This document shows, piece by piece, positions 37,864 through 46,073 of a DNA stretch of 64,000 nt (positions are counted from its first letter, which is position 1; the number at the start of each line of letters is the position of its first letter). The position numbers and the translations under genes are program-made. The notes below the pieces were generated by a model. The model did not search any database. It saw only the letters and a list, made by a program, of their open reading frames with translations, and was not told where the DNA came from. Source of the DNA: Microbacterium sp. HD4P20 (lineage in GTDB: Bacteria > Actinomycetota > Actinomycetes > Actinomycetales > Microbacteriaceae); contig NZ_JAHZQZ020000012.1 of the NCBI RefSeq assembly GCF_019449275.2, forward strand, positions 434,001-498,000, written 5' to 3'.

Positions 37864-37948
37864 TCGCCGAGCGCTCCCTGAGTGCATCGAGGAGCGCATC
37901 GCGGACGGACCGCGGGTCCGAGCGCGGATGGAACGGAAGAGAATTCAC

Positions 37949-38989
37949 GTGACTGAAAGACATGTCGACGACGCCGATTGGGCGACCGCCGCCGAGCAGT
38001 CCTCGGAGGACGACGAAGCCCAGGAGGGCAACGTGCTGGCCGCCGAGGAGCGGTCGGTCGAGGCCGCCGAGCACGTCGCGATCCACATCGTGGATGACAG
38101 CGACGAAGGCGAGACCGACACGGACGACATCGAGATCGACGACCCGGAGGCCGACGCGATCGTGAACGACGCACTGAACCTGGACGAGGCAGCCGAGACC
38201 GAGGCCGCCGCCGAGGTGATCAACGACTCCATCGCGGAGGAGGTCGCCGAGCGCGAGGCCGAGGCCGCTGACGAGGTCGAGCCCTACGACGGTCCCGACG
38301 TGAACGGCGACGAGGACGAGGTCTCCGAGGGCGACGACTCCGACGAGGACGGCGAAGACGAGGACGAAGACCCGTACGAGGCGTTCCGCGCCGAGCTGCG
38401 CAGCCTTCCGGGCAAGTGGTACGTCATCCACTCGTACGCCGGCTTCGAGCGCAAGGTCAAGGCCAACATCGAGCAGCGCAAGTCGACGCTCGAGGTCGAG
38501 GAAGAGATCTACCAGATCGAGGTCCCGATGGAGGACGTCGTCGAGATCAAGAACGGCCAGCGCAAGATGGTCACGCGCGTCCGCATCCCCGGCTACGTGC
38601 TGGTGCGGATGGAGCTCAACGAAGACACCTGGTCGGTCGTCCGCCACACGCCGGGCGTCACCGGGTTCGTGGGCAACGCCCACAACCCGACCCCGCTGCG
38701 CTTCGAAGAGGCCTTCAACATGCTCAAGAGCCTCGTCGAGGTCAAGGAGGTCGCCACTGCGAAGGGTGGCACGGCCAAGAAGGGCCAGGCAACCACGGCG
38801 CGCGCCATCCCCGCCGAAGTCGACTTCGAGGTCGGCGAGACCATCACGATCAAGGAGGGCTCGTTCGCGGGTCTTCCCGGCACGATCAGCGAGATCAAGC
38901 CCGAGAGCGGCAAGCTCACCGTGCTCGTGTCGCTGTTCGAGCGCGAGACCCCGGTCGAGCTGTCGTTCGACCAGGTCACCAAGCTGTAG
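37949..38989 (+). CDS. nusG: transcription termination/antitermination factor NusG with acidic N-terminal extension
   Basis: 346 residues from GTG 37949 (GGAAGAGA upstream); the ATG at 37928 would add seven residues. The first ~145 residues are very rich in Asp and Glu and probably disordered. The NGN domain follows at [20 protein letters not shown] with [12 protein letters not shown] and [11 protein letters not shown], then a linker, and the C-terminal KOW domain ([21 protein letters not shown]). NusG binds RNA polymerase and couples it to Rho or the ribosome. The extension makes it about twice the length of E. coli NusG. Confidence 0.95.
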   Translation: MTERHVDDADWATAAEQSSEDDEAQEGNVLAAEERSVEAAEHVAIHIVDDSDEGETDTDDIEIDDPEADAIVNDALNLDEAAETEAAAEVINDSIAEEVAEREAEAADEVEPYDGPDVNGDEDEVSEGDDSDEDGEDEDEDPYEAFRAELRSLPGKWYVIHSYAGFERKVKANIEQRKSTLEVEEEIYQIEVPMEDVVEIKNGQRKMVTRVRIPGYVLVRMELNEDTWSVVRHTPGVTGFVGNAHNPTPLRFEEAFNMLKSLVEVKEVATAKGGTAKKGQATTARAIPAEVDFEVGETITIKEGSFAGLPGTISEIKPESGKLTVLVSLFERETPVELSFDQVTKL

Positions 38990-39085
38990 CGCGAAAGCGC
39001 CCACCGACCACCGCTGTCCGGAAAGGCCGGAATTGCGGGAGAACAGGATGCCCCGGCATCCGGTTCGCACGAAAGGAAAACAAGA

Positions 39086-39517
39086 ATGGCACCGAAGAAG
39101 AAGGTGACCGGCCTGATCAAGCTTCAGATCAATGCCGGTGCCGCCAACCCGGCGCCGCCGATCGGGCCCGCGCTCGGTCAGCATGGCGTCAACATCATGG
39201 AGTTCTGCAAGGCGTACAACGCCGCGACCGAGTCGCAGCGCGGCAACGTCATCCCCGTGGAGATCACTGTCTACGAGGACCGCAGCTTCACGTTCATCCT
39301 GAAGACCCCGCCCGCCGCCGAGCTCATCAAGAAGGCCGCCGGCGTGCAGAAGGGCTCGCAGACCCCGCACACGACCAAGGTGGGCAAGCTCACCAAGGAG
39401 CAGGTGCGTCAGATCGCCGAGACGAAGCAGCCCGACCTGAACGCGAATGACATCGAGGCCGCCTCGAAGATCATCGCCGGCACCGCCCGTTCCATGGGCA
39501 TCACGGTCGAGGACTGA
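39086..39517 (+). CDS. rplK: 50S ribosomal protein L11
   Basis: 143 residues, ATG 39086 preceded by GAAAGGAA. Signature [22 protein letters not shown] at the N-terminus and the C-terminal RNA-binding domain with [12 protein letters not shown]. It binds 23S rRNA at the GTPase centre. The 96-bp leader holds a GGATGCC-CC-GGCATCC hairpin (39046-39061). Confidence 0.98.
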   Translation: MAPKKKVTGLIKLQINAGAANPAPPIGPALGQHGVNIMEFCKAYNAATESQRGNVIPVEITVYEDRSFTFILKTPPAAELIKKAAGVQKGSQTPHTTKVGKLTKEQVRQIAETKQPDLNANDIEAASKIIAGTARSMGITVED

Positions 39518-39530
39518 GGGGATAGGAATC

Positions 39531-40223
39531 ATGGCAACCAAGTCCAAGGCCTTCCAGGCCGCTGCCGCCAAAATCGAGGCGGACAAGTTCTACACCCCGA
39601 CCGAGGCCGTCGCGCTGGCGAAGCAGACCGGTTCCTCGAAGTTCGACTCGACCGTCGAGGTCGCGCTCAAGCTCGCTGTGGACCCTCGCAAGGCCGACCA
39701 GATGGTGCGCGGCACCGTCATCCTTCCGCACGGCACGGGCAAGACCGCCCGCGTCATCGTGTTCGCGACGGGTCCGGCCGCTGAGGCCGCCATCGCCGCG
39801 GGTGCCGACGAGGTCGGCGGCGCCGAGCTCATCGAGCGCGTCGCCGGCGGATGGACCGCGTTCGATGCGGCCGTCTCGACCCCTGAGCTCATGGGCCAGG
39901 TCGGTCGTCTGGGCAAGGTGCTGGGCCCGCGTGGCCTCATGCCCAACCCCAAGACCGGCACCGTGACCCCCAACCCGGCCAAGGCCGTGGAGGAGATCAA
40001 GGGCGGGAAGATCGAGTTCCGCGTCGACAAGCACGCCAACGTGCACTTCGTCGTCGGCAAGGCATCGTTCTCGGCCGAGCAGCTCGACGAGAACATCCAG
40101 GCCGCTCTCGAAGAGATCGTGCGGCTGAAGCCGTCGAGCTCGAAGGGCCGTTACATCCAGAAGGGTGCCGTGTCGACCACGTTCGGCCCCGGCATCCCGC
40201 TGGACGTCAACGCGATCGCCTGA
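39531..40223 (+). CDS. rplA: 50S ribosomal protein L1
   Basis: 230 residues, ATG 39531 with AGGGGATAGG upstream, 13 bp after rplK. Contains the L1 signature [20 protein letters not shown] and the final [20 protein letters not shown]. It forms the L1 stalk and can repress its own operon. A strong terminator follows at once. Confidence 0.98.
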   Translation: MATKSKAFQAAAAKIEADKFYTPTEAVALAKQTGSSKFDSTVEVALKLAVDPRKADQMVRGTVILPHGTGKTARVIVFATGPAAEAAIAAGADEVGGAELIERVAGGWTAFDAAVSTPELMGQVGRLGKVLGPRGLMPNPKTGTVTPNPAKAVEEIKGGKIEFRVDKHANVHFVVGKASFSAEQLDENIQAALEEIVRLKPSSSKGRYIQKGAVSTTFGPGIPLDVNAIA

Positions 40224-40238
40224 CACACGTTCGAGCAG

Positions 40239-40262
40239 AGGCCCCACCTTCGGGTGGGGCCT
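40239..40262 (+). terminator. rho-independent terminator of the rplK-rplA transcript
   Basis: AGGCCCCACC-TTCG-GGTGGGGCCT followed by TTTGTCGTGTTT: a 10-bp stem with a UUCG tetraloop and T-rich tail, 15 nt after the rplA stop. Confidence 0.9.
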
Positions 40263-40330
40263 TTGTCGTGTTTGCCGCTTTGCCGCGCGGGCTCGCTAGG
40301 GGCGGGGTGGCTGTCCGCGCCGGATGTACG

Positions 40331-40434
40331 CAGAATCGGATCCGCATGTGCGGAGAGCTGGGGTGACACGCCGGTTGCGGATGCTGCGGCGCGGCGTGTT
40401 GCGGTGGCGGTCCGCGCCTGCGGATCCGATTCGC
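40331..40434. repeat. 104-nt foldback element, copy A
   Basis: Long imperfect inverted repeat with outer arms AGAATCGGATCCGC (from 40332) and GCGGATCCGATTC (to 40432), then nested pairs GTGCGGA/TCCGCGC and ACACGCCG/CGGCGTGT. It aligns base for base with 43711-43814 (94 of 104 identical). It starts 69 bp after the rplA terminator and runs directly into the G-rich tract. Confidence 0.85.
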
Positions 40435-40590
40435 GGGGTCGGGCAGGGTCGGGCGGGGGCGGCGGGGTCGGGCGGGGTCGGGCGGGTCGGCGGGGTCGGG
40501 CGGATCGGGCGGGGTCGGCGGGGTCGGCGGGGTCGGGCGGGGTCGGCGGGGATCGGGCGGGGTCGGGCGGGTCGGGCAGGCGCGAGGGGC
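40435..40590. repeat. G-rich minisatellite (GGGTCGGGCGG units)
   Basis: About 155 bp of irregular tandem GGGTCGGGC/GGGGTCGGCG units on the plus strand, with many runs of three to five G. It continues from the GGGGTCGG that ends foldback copy A. It could form G-quadruplexes. It lies in the 475-bp gap between rplA and the nitronate monooxygenase-like gene and separates the ribosomal operon from the accessory region. Confidence 0.8.
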
Positions 40591-40698
40591 GCGGCCGGTG
40601 CAGCGGCGGGTACACGTCGACAGCGCCCGCGGGTTCCGGAGTAGCGTCAGACCAAGCCCGCGACACTCCAGGACCTCTTCGGAATCGATGCTCCGATC

Positions 40699-41700
40699 GT
40701 GCTCGGCCCCTTCGGCGGGCTGTCGTCGATCGAGTTGACGGCGGCCGTGAGCGATGCCGGCGGACTCGGGTCGTACGGACTCTACGGCTACTCGGCCGAC
40801 CGCATCAGCGACACCATCGCGGCACTGCGCTCGGCGACGGCGCGACCCTTCGCCGTGAACGCGTGGCTGCCCACCGGTGATGAGGTGACGCCGCCGGAGG
40901 TCGATCTCGCCCCGGCGATCGAGGCGATCGCGCCGCTCTATACGGAGCTCGGGCTGCCGCGCCCGATTCCACCGACCGAGTTCCTGCCCGACGTCGATGC
41001 GCAGTTGACCGCCATCATGGACGCGGCACCGGCCGTCCTCAGCGTGGTCTACGGCGTTCCGGCCGAGCGCATCGTGGCCGCGGCGCACAGCCGCGGCATC
41101 CGCATCATCGGCACTGCGACGACGGTCGCCGAGGCGGTCGCGTTGGCAGAAGGAGGAGTGGATGCCGTCGTCGCGAGCGGCGCGGAAGCCGCCGGTCACC
41201 GGGTGTCGTTCTTGCGCGCGGCCGAGGATTCGCTCGTGGGCACGTTCGCGCTGGTGCCGCAGGTGGTGGACGCGGTCGACGTGCCCGTGATCGCGGCCGG
41301 CGGTATCGCGGATCGCCGCGGCGTTGCTGCCGCGTTCGCCCTGGGGGCCTCGGGAGTGCAGGTGGGCACCGCTTTCCTGCGTACCCGGCAGTCAGCGGCG
41401 ACCGAGCCCCACCGCCGTGCGATCGCCGCCGCCGGTGACATCGACACGGTGCTCACGCGAGCCATGAGCGGGCGGCTGGCCCGCGGCATCCCGAATCGTG
41501 CCATGCGGACGATCGAGACGGCGGGAGTCATCGCCCCGTTCCCCGCGCAGAACTGGCTGACCGGCGGCTTCCGCGCCGAGGCGGGCCGCCGCGGCGACGG
41601 CGATCTCGTCTCACTGTGGGCGGGCCAGGCTTCCGCGCTCGCGACGTGGGAGGACGCGACCGAGGTGTTCGCCGAACTGGCGGCGGGACTGCCCGGCTGA
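40699..41700 (+). CDS. nitronate monooxygenase family FMN oxidoreductase, start codon uncertain
   Basis: TIM-barrel FMN protein. Visible features: GPFGGLSSIELTAAVSDAGGLG near the N-terminus, the catalytic-region ASGAEAAGHR, and the FMN-phosphate segment IAAGGIADRRGVAAAFALGASGVQVGT. The family oxidises alkyl nitronates or acts as enoyl reductase. Only GTG 40699 is a usable start in frame, with no ribosome site. But the upstream in-frame codons (40663-40698) read TLQDLFGIDAPI, the expected family N-terminus, with no ATG, GTG or TTG back to a TAG at 40642. The start codon may be lost or non-canonical. Confidence 0.75.
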   Translation: MLGPFGGLSSIELTAAVSDAGGLGSYGLYGYSADRISDTIAALRSATARPFAVNAWLPTGDEVTPPEVDLAPAIEAIAPLYTELGLPRPIPPTEFLPDVDAQLTAIMDAAPAVLSVVYGVPAERIVAAAHSRGIRIIGTATTVAEAVALAEGGVDAVVASGAEAAGHRVSFLRAAEDSLVGTFALVPQVVDAVDVPVIAAGGIADRRGVAAAFALGASGVQVGTAFLRTRQSAATEPHRRAIAAAGDIDTVLTRAMSGRLARGIPNRAMRTIETAGVIAPFPAQNWLTGGFRAEAGRRGDGDLVSLWAGQASALATWEDATEVFAELAAGLPG

Positions 41701-41712
41701 ACCGGATGCCGT

Positions 41713-42411
41713 TCAGGCGGTCACGGCGCGCACTGCACGCGCGTGCGTGACCTCCACCCACGGGCTCCACAGGAACCACTTCGGGAGGGCGTGCGTCAGC
41801 CGGGGCGAACCCTCGACTGAGATGGCGCCGAGGTCGACCGCTTCGGCCCAGCGCCGGTAGCCCTGGAAGACGTCCGCGAGGTCTGCTGTCGCCATGGTCA
41901 CGACGAGGTCGACGTCGAAGCCGGGGTGCTGCGTGCAGACCGAGGCCGCGCCGTGCTCGAGCACGAACCAGATCGTCTCCGGCCTGGGTGCGGTGTGGCG
42001 CCACTCGATCACCACCCGCCGGGGTGGAAACCGCTCGGGCGCGACGCGGCGATGCATCCACCACATCAGGGTCGTGGGCTCCACCTGATGAGGCTCCATG
42101 TCGTCGAACAGCCACTCGATCGCCCAGCGCCCGAGGCTGTCGATGACGCGTTCGAGGTCACGGCCCGCCGGCGTGAGGTGGTATTCGCTGCCGTGCCCCG
42201 TCGGCGATGGCCACGTCTCAAGCACGCCGCTGCGCTCGAGGTGGCGCAGGCGCTGGACGAGGAGCGAGCGTGAGATGCCCGGCATCGCCCGCGCGATGTC
42301 ATTGAATCTGGTGTTGCCCAGCACGAGCTCCCGGACGATGAGGGGCGTCCATCGATCAGCCATGACCTCGCTGGCCATCGCGACAGGGCAGTAACGGCCG
42401 TAGTCTGCCAT
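41713..42411 (-). CDS. HxlR-family transcriptional regulator
   Basis: 232 residues. The N-terminal HxlR winged helix spans residues ~5-100: YCPVAMASEVMADRWTPLIV with the family cysteine, RFNDIARAMPGISRSLLVQRL, and LERSGVLET. A C-terminal SCP2-like domain of about 100 residues follows (FDVDLVVTMATADLADVFQGY). It is divergent from the acyl-CoA dehydrogenase gene with a 107-bp shared promoter, which it most likely controls. The C-terminal domain may bind a lipid-like effector. Confidence 0.85.
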   Translation of the reverse strand: MADYGRYCPVAMASEVMADRWTPLIVRELVLGNTRFNDIARAMPGISRSLLVQRLRHLERSGVLETWPSPTGHGSEYHLTPAGRDLERVIDSLGRWAIEWLFDDMEPHQVEPTTLMWWMHRRVAPERFPPRRVVIEWRHTAPRPETIWFVLEHGAASVCTQHPGFDVDLVVTMATADLADVFQGYRRWAEAVDLGAISVEGSPRLTHALPKWFLWSPWVEVTHARAVRAVTA

Positions 42412-42475
42412 GTCCCCATGGTCCCGCCGGCGATGCTCGAGCGGTAGTCCCGATTTCGTACCGACCGGGTCGCGA

Positions 42476-42495
42476 TTGTGAACTGGAGGTCACAA
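42476..42495. promoter_or_regulatory. inverted repeat in the HxlR/acyl-CoA dehydrogenase promoter
   Basis: TTGTGA-N8-TCACAA, 24 bp before the dehydrogenase ATG and 65 bp from the regulator start. GTGA/TCAC half sites suit a dimeric winged-helix protein, so this is the candidate HxlR operator. Confidence 0.45.
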
Positions 42496-42518
42496 GGCGT
42501 CGGGCGGATGCTGGCGAC

Positions 42519-43661
42519 ATGACCATCACCGAAAGCCCAGCAACCCGTTCATCAGCGTCCCCTGCAGAGCGAGCACAGGCGATTGGCCCGGTGCTCGCCG
42601 CGAACGCGGCCCGCCACGACCGCGACGGCACCTTCGTCACCGAGTCATACGACGCGCTCCGCGACGCCGGTCTGCTCAAGACCGCCGTGCCCGTCGAACT
42701 CGGGGGCGACGGCGCGAGCATCCGAGACCTCGTAGCACTGCAACGCGAGATCGCCCATCACTGCGGCGCGACAGCACTGGCGAGTTCCATGCATCAGCAC
42801 GTCACCTGCTTCACCGCCTGGCGGTACCGGCGCGGGATGCCGGGGGCCGAGGCGACGCTTCGGCGGGTGGCTGACGAGCAGATCGTGCTGGTCTCCACGG
42901 GCGGCGGCGACTTCACCCATCCAGCCGGTGAGGCCGTGGCGGTGGAGGGTGGCTACCGCGTGAGCGGGCGCAAGCGATTCGTCAGTCAGTCCGCCGTCGG
43001 CACGGTGATGTCGACGATGTTCCCCTTCCACGATCCCGTGCGCGGGACCCGTGTCCTGAACATGGCGGTGCCGCTGAGCGCGGAGGGCGTGTCTGTCGCC
43101 GACAACTGGGATGTGCTGGGCATGCGCGGCACGGCCAGCGACGACGTCGTCCTGACCGACGTCTTCGTCCCCCAGGACCGTGTGCTCGCCGACCGGCCGT
43201 ACGGCGTGATCGACCCGCCTCTGCAGGTGATCGCGAGCATCGCCTTCTCGATCATCTCCGGCGCCTATCTCGGGGTGGCGGACGCCGCATACCGCGAGGC
43301 CCTCAGCGTGAGCGCCCGGCGCGCGACGGACCCGACGGTGCAGCGCACCATCGGCCTGATGCGCCAGCGGCTGCAGGTGGCGGCCTGGGCTCTCGACGGC
43401 GCCGTGTCCACCATCGGGGACGATCCGGCCCCCTCGTACGAGGGGTTCCTCGCCGTGATGGCCGCCAAGGCCGAGATTGCCCGCGCGGGCGTCGAGGTGT
43501 GCGATCTCGCGATGCAGGTCGCCGGCGGCGGGGCGTTCTTCACCGGGTCGGTGATCGAGCGCTGCTACCGCGACATCCGTGCGGCCGCTTTTCATCCGCT
43601 GACCCCGGAGGCGACGCTTCTCGCCGCGGGGAAGGACGCGCTCGGGGTTTCTCCGGAGTGA
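42519..43661 (+). CDS. acyl-CoA dehydrogenase family protein
   Basis: 380 residues. The N-terminal helical domain contains LRDAGLLKTAVPVELGGDGAS and the SSMHQHVTC segment. The beta domain has GGYRVSGRKRFVSQSAVG and the DNWDVLGMRGTASDDVVLTDVFVP signature. The C-terminal helices contain VCDLAMQVAGGGAFFTGS. It resembles the flavin monooxygenase/desulfurisation (DszC-like) side of the family as much as true beta-oxidation enzymes. Its substrate cannot be named. It is under the divergent HxlR regulator. Confidence 0.8.
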   Translation: MTITESPATRSSASPAERAQAIGPVLAANAARHDRDGTFVTESYDALRDAGLLKTAVPVELGGDGASIRDLVALQREIAHHCGATALASSMHQHVTCFTAWRYRRGMPGAEATLRRVADEQIVLVSTGGGDFTHPAGEAVAVEGGYRVSGRKRFVSQSAVGTVMSTMFPFHDPVRGTRVLNMAVPLSAEGVSVADNWDVLGMRGTASDDVVLTDVFVPQDRVLADRPYGVIDPPLQVIASIAFSIISGAYLGVADAAYREALSVSARRATDPTVQRTIGLMRQRLQVAAWALDGAVSTIGDDPAPSYEGFLAVMAAKAEIARAGVEVCDLAMQVAGGGAFFTGSVIERCYRDIRAAAFHPLTPEATLLAAGKDALGVSPE

Positions 43662-43710
43662 TTCGACCGCCTCGGCCGAGGCCGAGACGGACAGCCGCGC
43701 CGGCTGTACT

Positions 43711-43814
43711 CAGAATCGGATCCGCTGGTGCGGAGTGCTGGGGTAACACGCCGGTTCCGGATGCCGCGGCACGGCGTGTTGCGGTGGCGGTCCGCACCTG
43801 CGGATCCGATTCTG
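43711..43814. repeat. 104-nt foldback element, copy B
   Basis: Perfect 15-bp terminal inverted repeats CAGAATCGGATCCGC (43711-43725) and their complement (43800-43814). Inside, GGTGCGGA pairs with TCCGCACC and AACACGCCG with CGGCGTGTT. 94 of 104 bases match copy A at 40331. It follows the acyl-CoA dehydrogenase stop and precedes the convergent acylphosphatase; nothing else is visible in that 229-bp gap. Confidence 0.85.
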
Positions 43815-43890
43815 GGGTCGGATCGCGGCGCGGCGATCTCCTGTCGGCCTTCCCGGCCAAGTCGAGCCTCACACCGGCCGAGGCGCCGGC

Positions 43891-44166
43891 TCAGGCGGTG
43901 GGAAGAACCTCGAAGCCGCTGCCGCCGTGCGGCGCGGCATCCTGCACCGTCGCAGAGGCAACCGCAGATCCGGGCGGGCCTTCCGCCATCCAGGCGAGAA
44001 CCTCGTCCACCGCGGCCGGCGTCCCCTCGAACTCCGCCTCGACGCTGCCGTCTCGCCGGTTGCGCACCCAGCCGGTGACCCCCGCCTCGCGCGCCACCAT
44101 CCTCATCGTGTAGCGGTAGCCGACGCCCTGCACCTCACCGCGAACGATCACATGAACGCGTCTCAT
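43891..44166 (-). CDS. acyP: acylphosphatase
   Basis: 91 residues, ATG 44166. Signature HVIVRGEVQGVGYRYTMR carries the phosphate-binding loop and catalytic arginine, and GVTGWVRNRRDGSVEAEFEG carries the catalytic asparagine. It hydrolyses carboxyl-phosphate bonds. No operon partner. The 211 bp between it and the lysE-type gene hold only a doubtful short reading frame at 44226 and no regulatory structure that I can support. Confidence 0.92.
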   Translation of the reverse strand: MRRVHVIVRGEVQGVGYRYTMRMVAREAGVTGWVRNRRDGSVEAEFEGTPAAVDEVLAWMAEGPPGSAVASATVQDAAPHGGSGFEVLPTA

Positions 44167-44377
44167 GCCTCCATCGTGCCGTGCCCGTCCTGCCCTGGGC
44201 GACCGGCACCTGCCAGGATGCCGCCATGGGAACCGTCGACGACTACCGCGAGAGCACGATCCGCTGCCGGCCCGAGTGCCCTCTTCCGACGACACCAACC
44301 GGGCGATCGTGGCCGCACGGATCGCCGAGATCGACGACCCCTCGCTGCGCAGACGCGGACGCACCGTCGCTCGGGCG

Positions 44378-45037
44378 TCAGTGGGGGAGCACGAGCGTGA
44401 CGCCGAGCCCGATCATCACGACCGCGATGACGGCGTCGAGGATCCGCCACGCCCGTGGGGTGGAAAGCCACCGGCTCAAGAACCGTGCGCCGAAGGCGAG
44501 CCCGAAGAACCACGCGAAGCTCGCCGTGATCGCACCGGCGGCGAAGACCCAGCGCGTGTCGCCGTGGGTGCTCGCGACCGAACCGAGCAGGAACACCGTG
44601 TCGAGGTAGACGTGCGGATTGAGCCAGGTCAGTGCGAGGCACGTGAGCACGAGCGGCATCACGCGGGTGCGCGTGGCCAGCGCGGTCCCCGGCCCGGGGT
44701 TCGCCGGCGGGGCGCTGCGCGGGGCGGTCTCCGCCGACGTGAGGGTCTGGCCGCTGGGTCGCCATGCCCGTCGTGCCGCGAGCACGCCGTAGGCGACCAA
44801 GAAGATCGCGCCCGCCCAGCGGATCACATCGACGAGCCACGGCACGGCCTGCAGGACGAGGCCGATCCCCGAGACGCCGAGCGCGATGAGAACGGCATCC
44901 GAGATCGCGCAGATGGCAGCGACGAGGACGACGTGTTCGCGCCGCAACCCCTGGCGCAGGACGAAGAGGTTCTGGGCGCCGATCGCGATGATGAGCGAGA
45001 AGCCGAGGCCGAGACCGGCCAGCAGGGAGGTGAGCAC
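44378..45037 (-). CDS. LysE/ArgO-family basic amino acid exporter
   Basis: 219 residues with six predicted membrane segments; GTG start at 45037. The N-terminal LGFSLIIAIGAQNLFVLRQGL is the LysE signature, with TCLALTWLNPHVYLDT in the fourth segment. It exports lysine/arginine against excess. It is divergent from a LysG/ArgP-type regulator, the classic arrangement. Confidence 0.9.
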   Translation of the reverse strand: MLTSLLAGLGLGFSLIIAIGAQNLFVLRQGLRREHVVLVAAICAISDAVLIALGVSGIGLVLQAVPWLVDVIRWAGAIFLVAYGVLAARRAWRPSGQTLTSAETAPRSAPPANPGPGTALATRTRVMPLVLTCLALTWLNPHVYLDTVFLLGSVASTHGDTRWVFAAGAITASFAWFFGLAFGARFLSRWLSTPRAWRILDAVIAVVMIGLGVTLVLPH

Positions 45038-45083
45038 GATTCGACGCTACGATCCGCGTGAACCGTAGTCCAGCTCATGATTC

Positions 45084-45107
45084 TTCAGTACCATTAGCTG
45101 CACTGAT
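45084..45107. promoter_or_regulatory. candidate LysG/ArgP-type binding site
   Basis: TTCAGT (45084-45089) and ACTGAT (45102-45107) form an inverted repeat in the 68-bp gap between the exporter and regulator genes, touching the regulator start codon. The placement fits autorepression. The rest of the gap is comparatively AT-rich. Confidence 0.35.
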
Positions 45108-46014
45108 GAAGATCTCTTTCGAGCTGGCAGAGACGGTTGCGGCCGTCGTCGACGAGGGGACGCTGGATGCCGCAGCCCGGCGCCTGCACGTCACCCCCTC
45201 GGCGGTCAGCCAGCGCATCAAGGCTCTCGAGGAGCAGCTCGGCCGGCTCGTGCTGGTGCGATCCAAACCCGTGCGGGCCACGGACGCGGGCCGCGCGATC
45301 ATCCGTCTGGCGCGTCAGGCCGCGCTTCTCGAGCACGACACGCTCGCCGAACTCGGAGCCGATCCCGCCGACCAGTCGCGCACGGGCGTGCCGCTCGCGG
45401 TGAACGCCGATTCGCTCGCGACGTGGTTCCTCGAGCCTCTCGCCAGGCTGTCTCGGCAGCATCCGGTCGTCTTCGACCTGCACCGCGACGACCAGGACTT
45501 CACCGCCGGACTGCTCGAGTCGGGCACCGTGATGGGCGCCGTCACGTCCCGGGCCGCGCCCGTCGCCGGATGCCGCGTCGCCACGCTCGGCGCGATGAGG
45601 TACGAAGCGGTCGCGACTCCGGCGTACGTCGATCGCTGGCTGCGAGGCGATCGCATCGCCGCGCTCACCGAGGCGCCGCTGGTGGACTTCGACCGCCGCG
45701 ATGATCTGCAGAACGCGTGGCTGACGGCGGAGGGCGTGGAGCCGGCGCGGCCGCCGCGGCACTACGTGCCGGCATCCAGCGACTTCGCCACCGCCGTCCG
45801 GCTGGGTTTCGGGTGGGCCATGCTGCCCCGATTCCAGTCGGCCGAAGCGCTCGAGCGCGGCGAGCTCGTGCTGCTGGGCGGGGTGGCGGTGGACGTTGCG
45901 CTGTACTGGCAGCAGTGGAACCTGCGCTCGCCCCTGCTCGATGCCATCGCCGAGGAGATCGTGGCGGACGGCCGCCGGGTGCTCGCGCCGCTGTCGCCCG
46001 TTCACTTGCCCTGA
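45106..46014 (+). CDS. LysR-family regulator, ArgP/LysG type
   Basis: 302 residues, ATG 45106 (homologues begin just before the FELAETVAAVVDEGTLDAAA helix). N-terminal winged helix-turn-helix at residues 2-60 (RRLHVTPSAVSQRIKALEEQL), then a LysR effector domain with PLAVNADSLATWFLEPL, which is characteristic of ArgP/IciA/LysG. It senses lysine or arginine and activates the divergent exporter gene. The stop codon lies inside the terminator stem. Confidence 0.92.
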   Translation: MKISFELAETVAAVVDEGTLDAAARRLHVTPSAVSQRIKALEEQLGRLVLVRSKPVRATDAGRAIIRLARQAALLEHDTLAELGADPADQSRTGVPLAVNADSLATWFLEPLARLSRQHPVVFDLHRDDQDFTAGLLESGTVMGAVTSRAAPVAGCRVATLGAMRYEAVATPAYVDRWLRGDRIAALTEAPLVDFDRRDDLQNAWLTAEGVEPARPPRHYVPASSDFATAVRLGFGWAMLPRFQSAEALERGELVLLGGVAVDVALYWQQWNLRSPLLDAIAEEIVADGRRVLAPLSPVHLP

Positions 46015-46060
46015 ATGTACGCCGGGACGGCGTCAGCGCGTACATTCAGGGCAAGTGAAC
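46000..46060. terminator. 23-bp perfect stem, bidirectional terminator
   Basis: GTTCACTTGCCCTGAATG... at 46000-46022 pairs without mismatch with 46038-46060; the loop is 15 nt. The regulator stop (46012-46014) is inside the left arm. It serves the convergent quinone oxidoreductase as well. Confidence 0.8.
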
Positions 46061-46073
46061 GGACTGGGGCGGG

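Noticed and set aside
42448..42460. Third TGTCCCGA element
   Set aside because: Only GTCCCGAT is present; neither the direct partner 21 nt away nor the inverted box exists.
44226..44377. Short frame beginning MGTVDDYRESTIR between acyP and the exporter gene
   Set aside because: The start resembles some small conserved proteins and another frame reads SSDDTNRAIVAARIAEIDD, so a decayed gene is possible, but neither frame has enough support to call.
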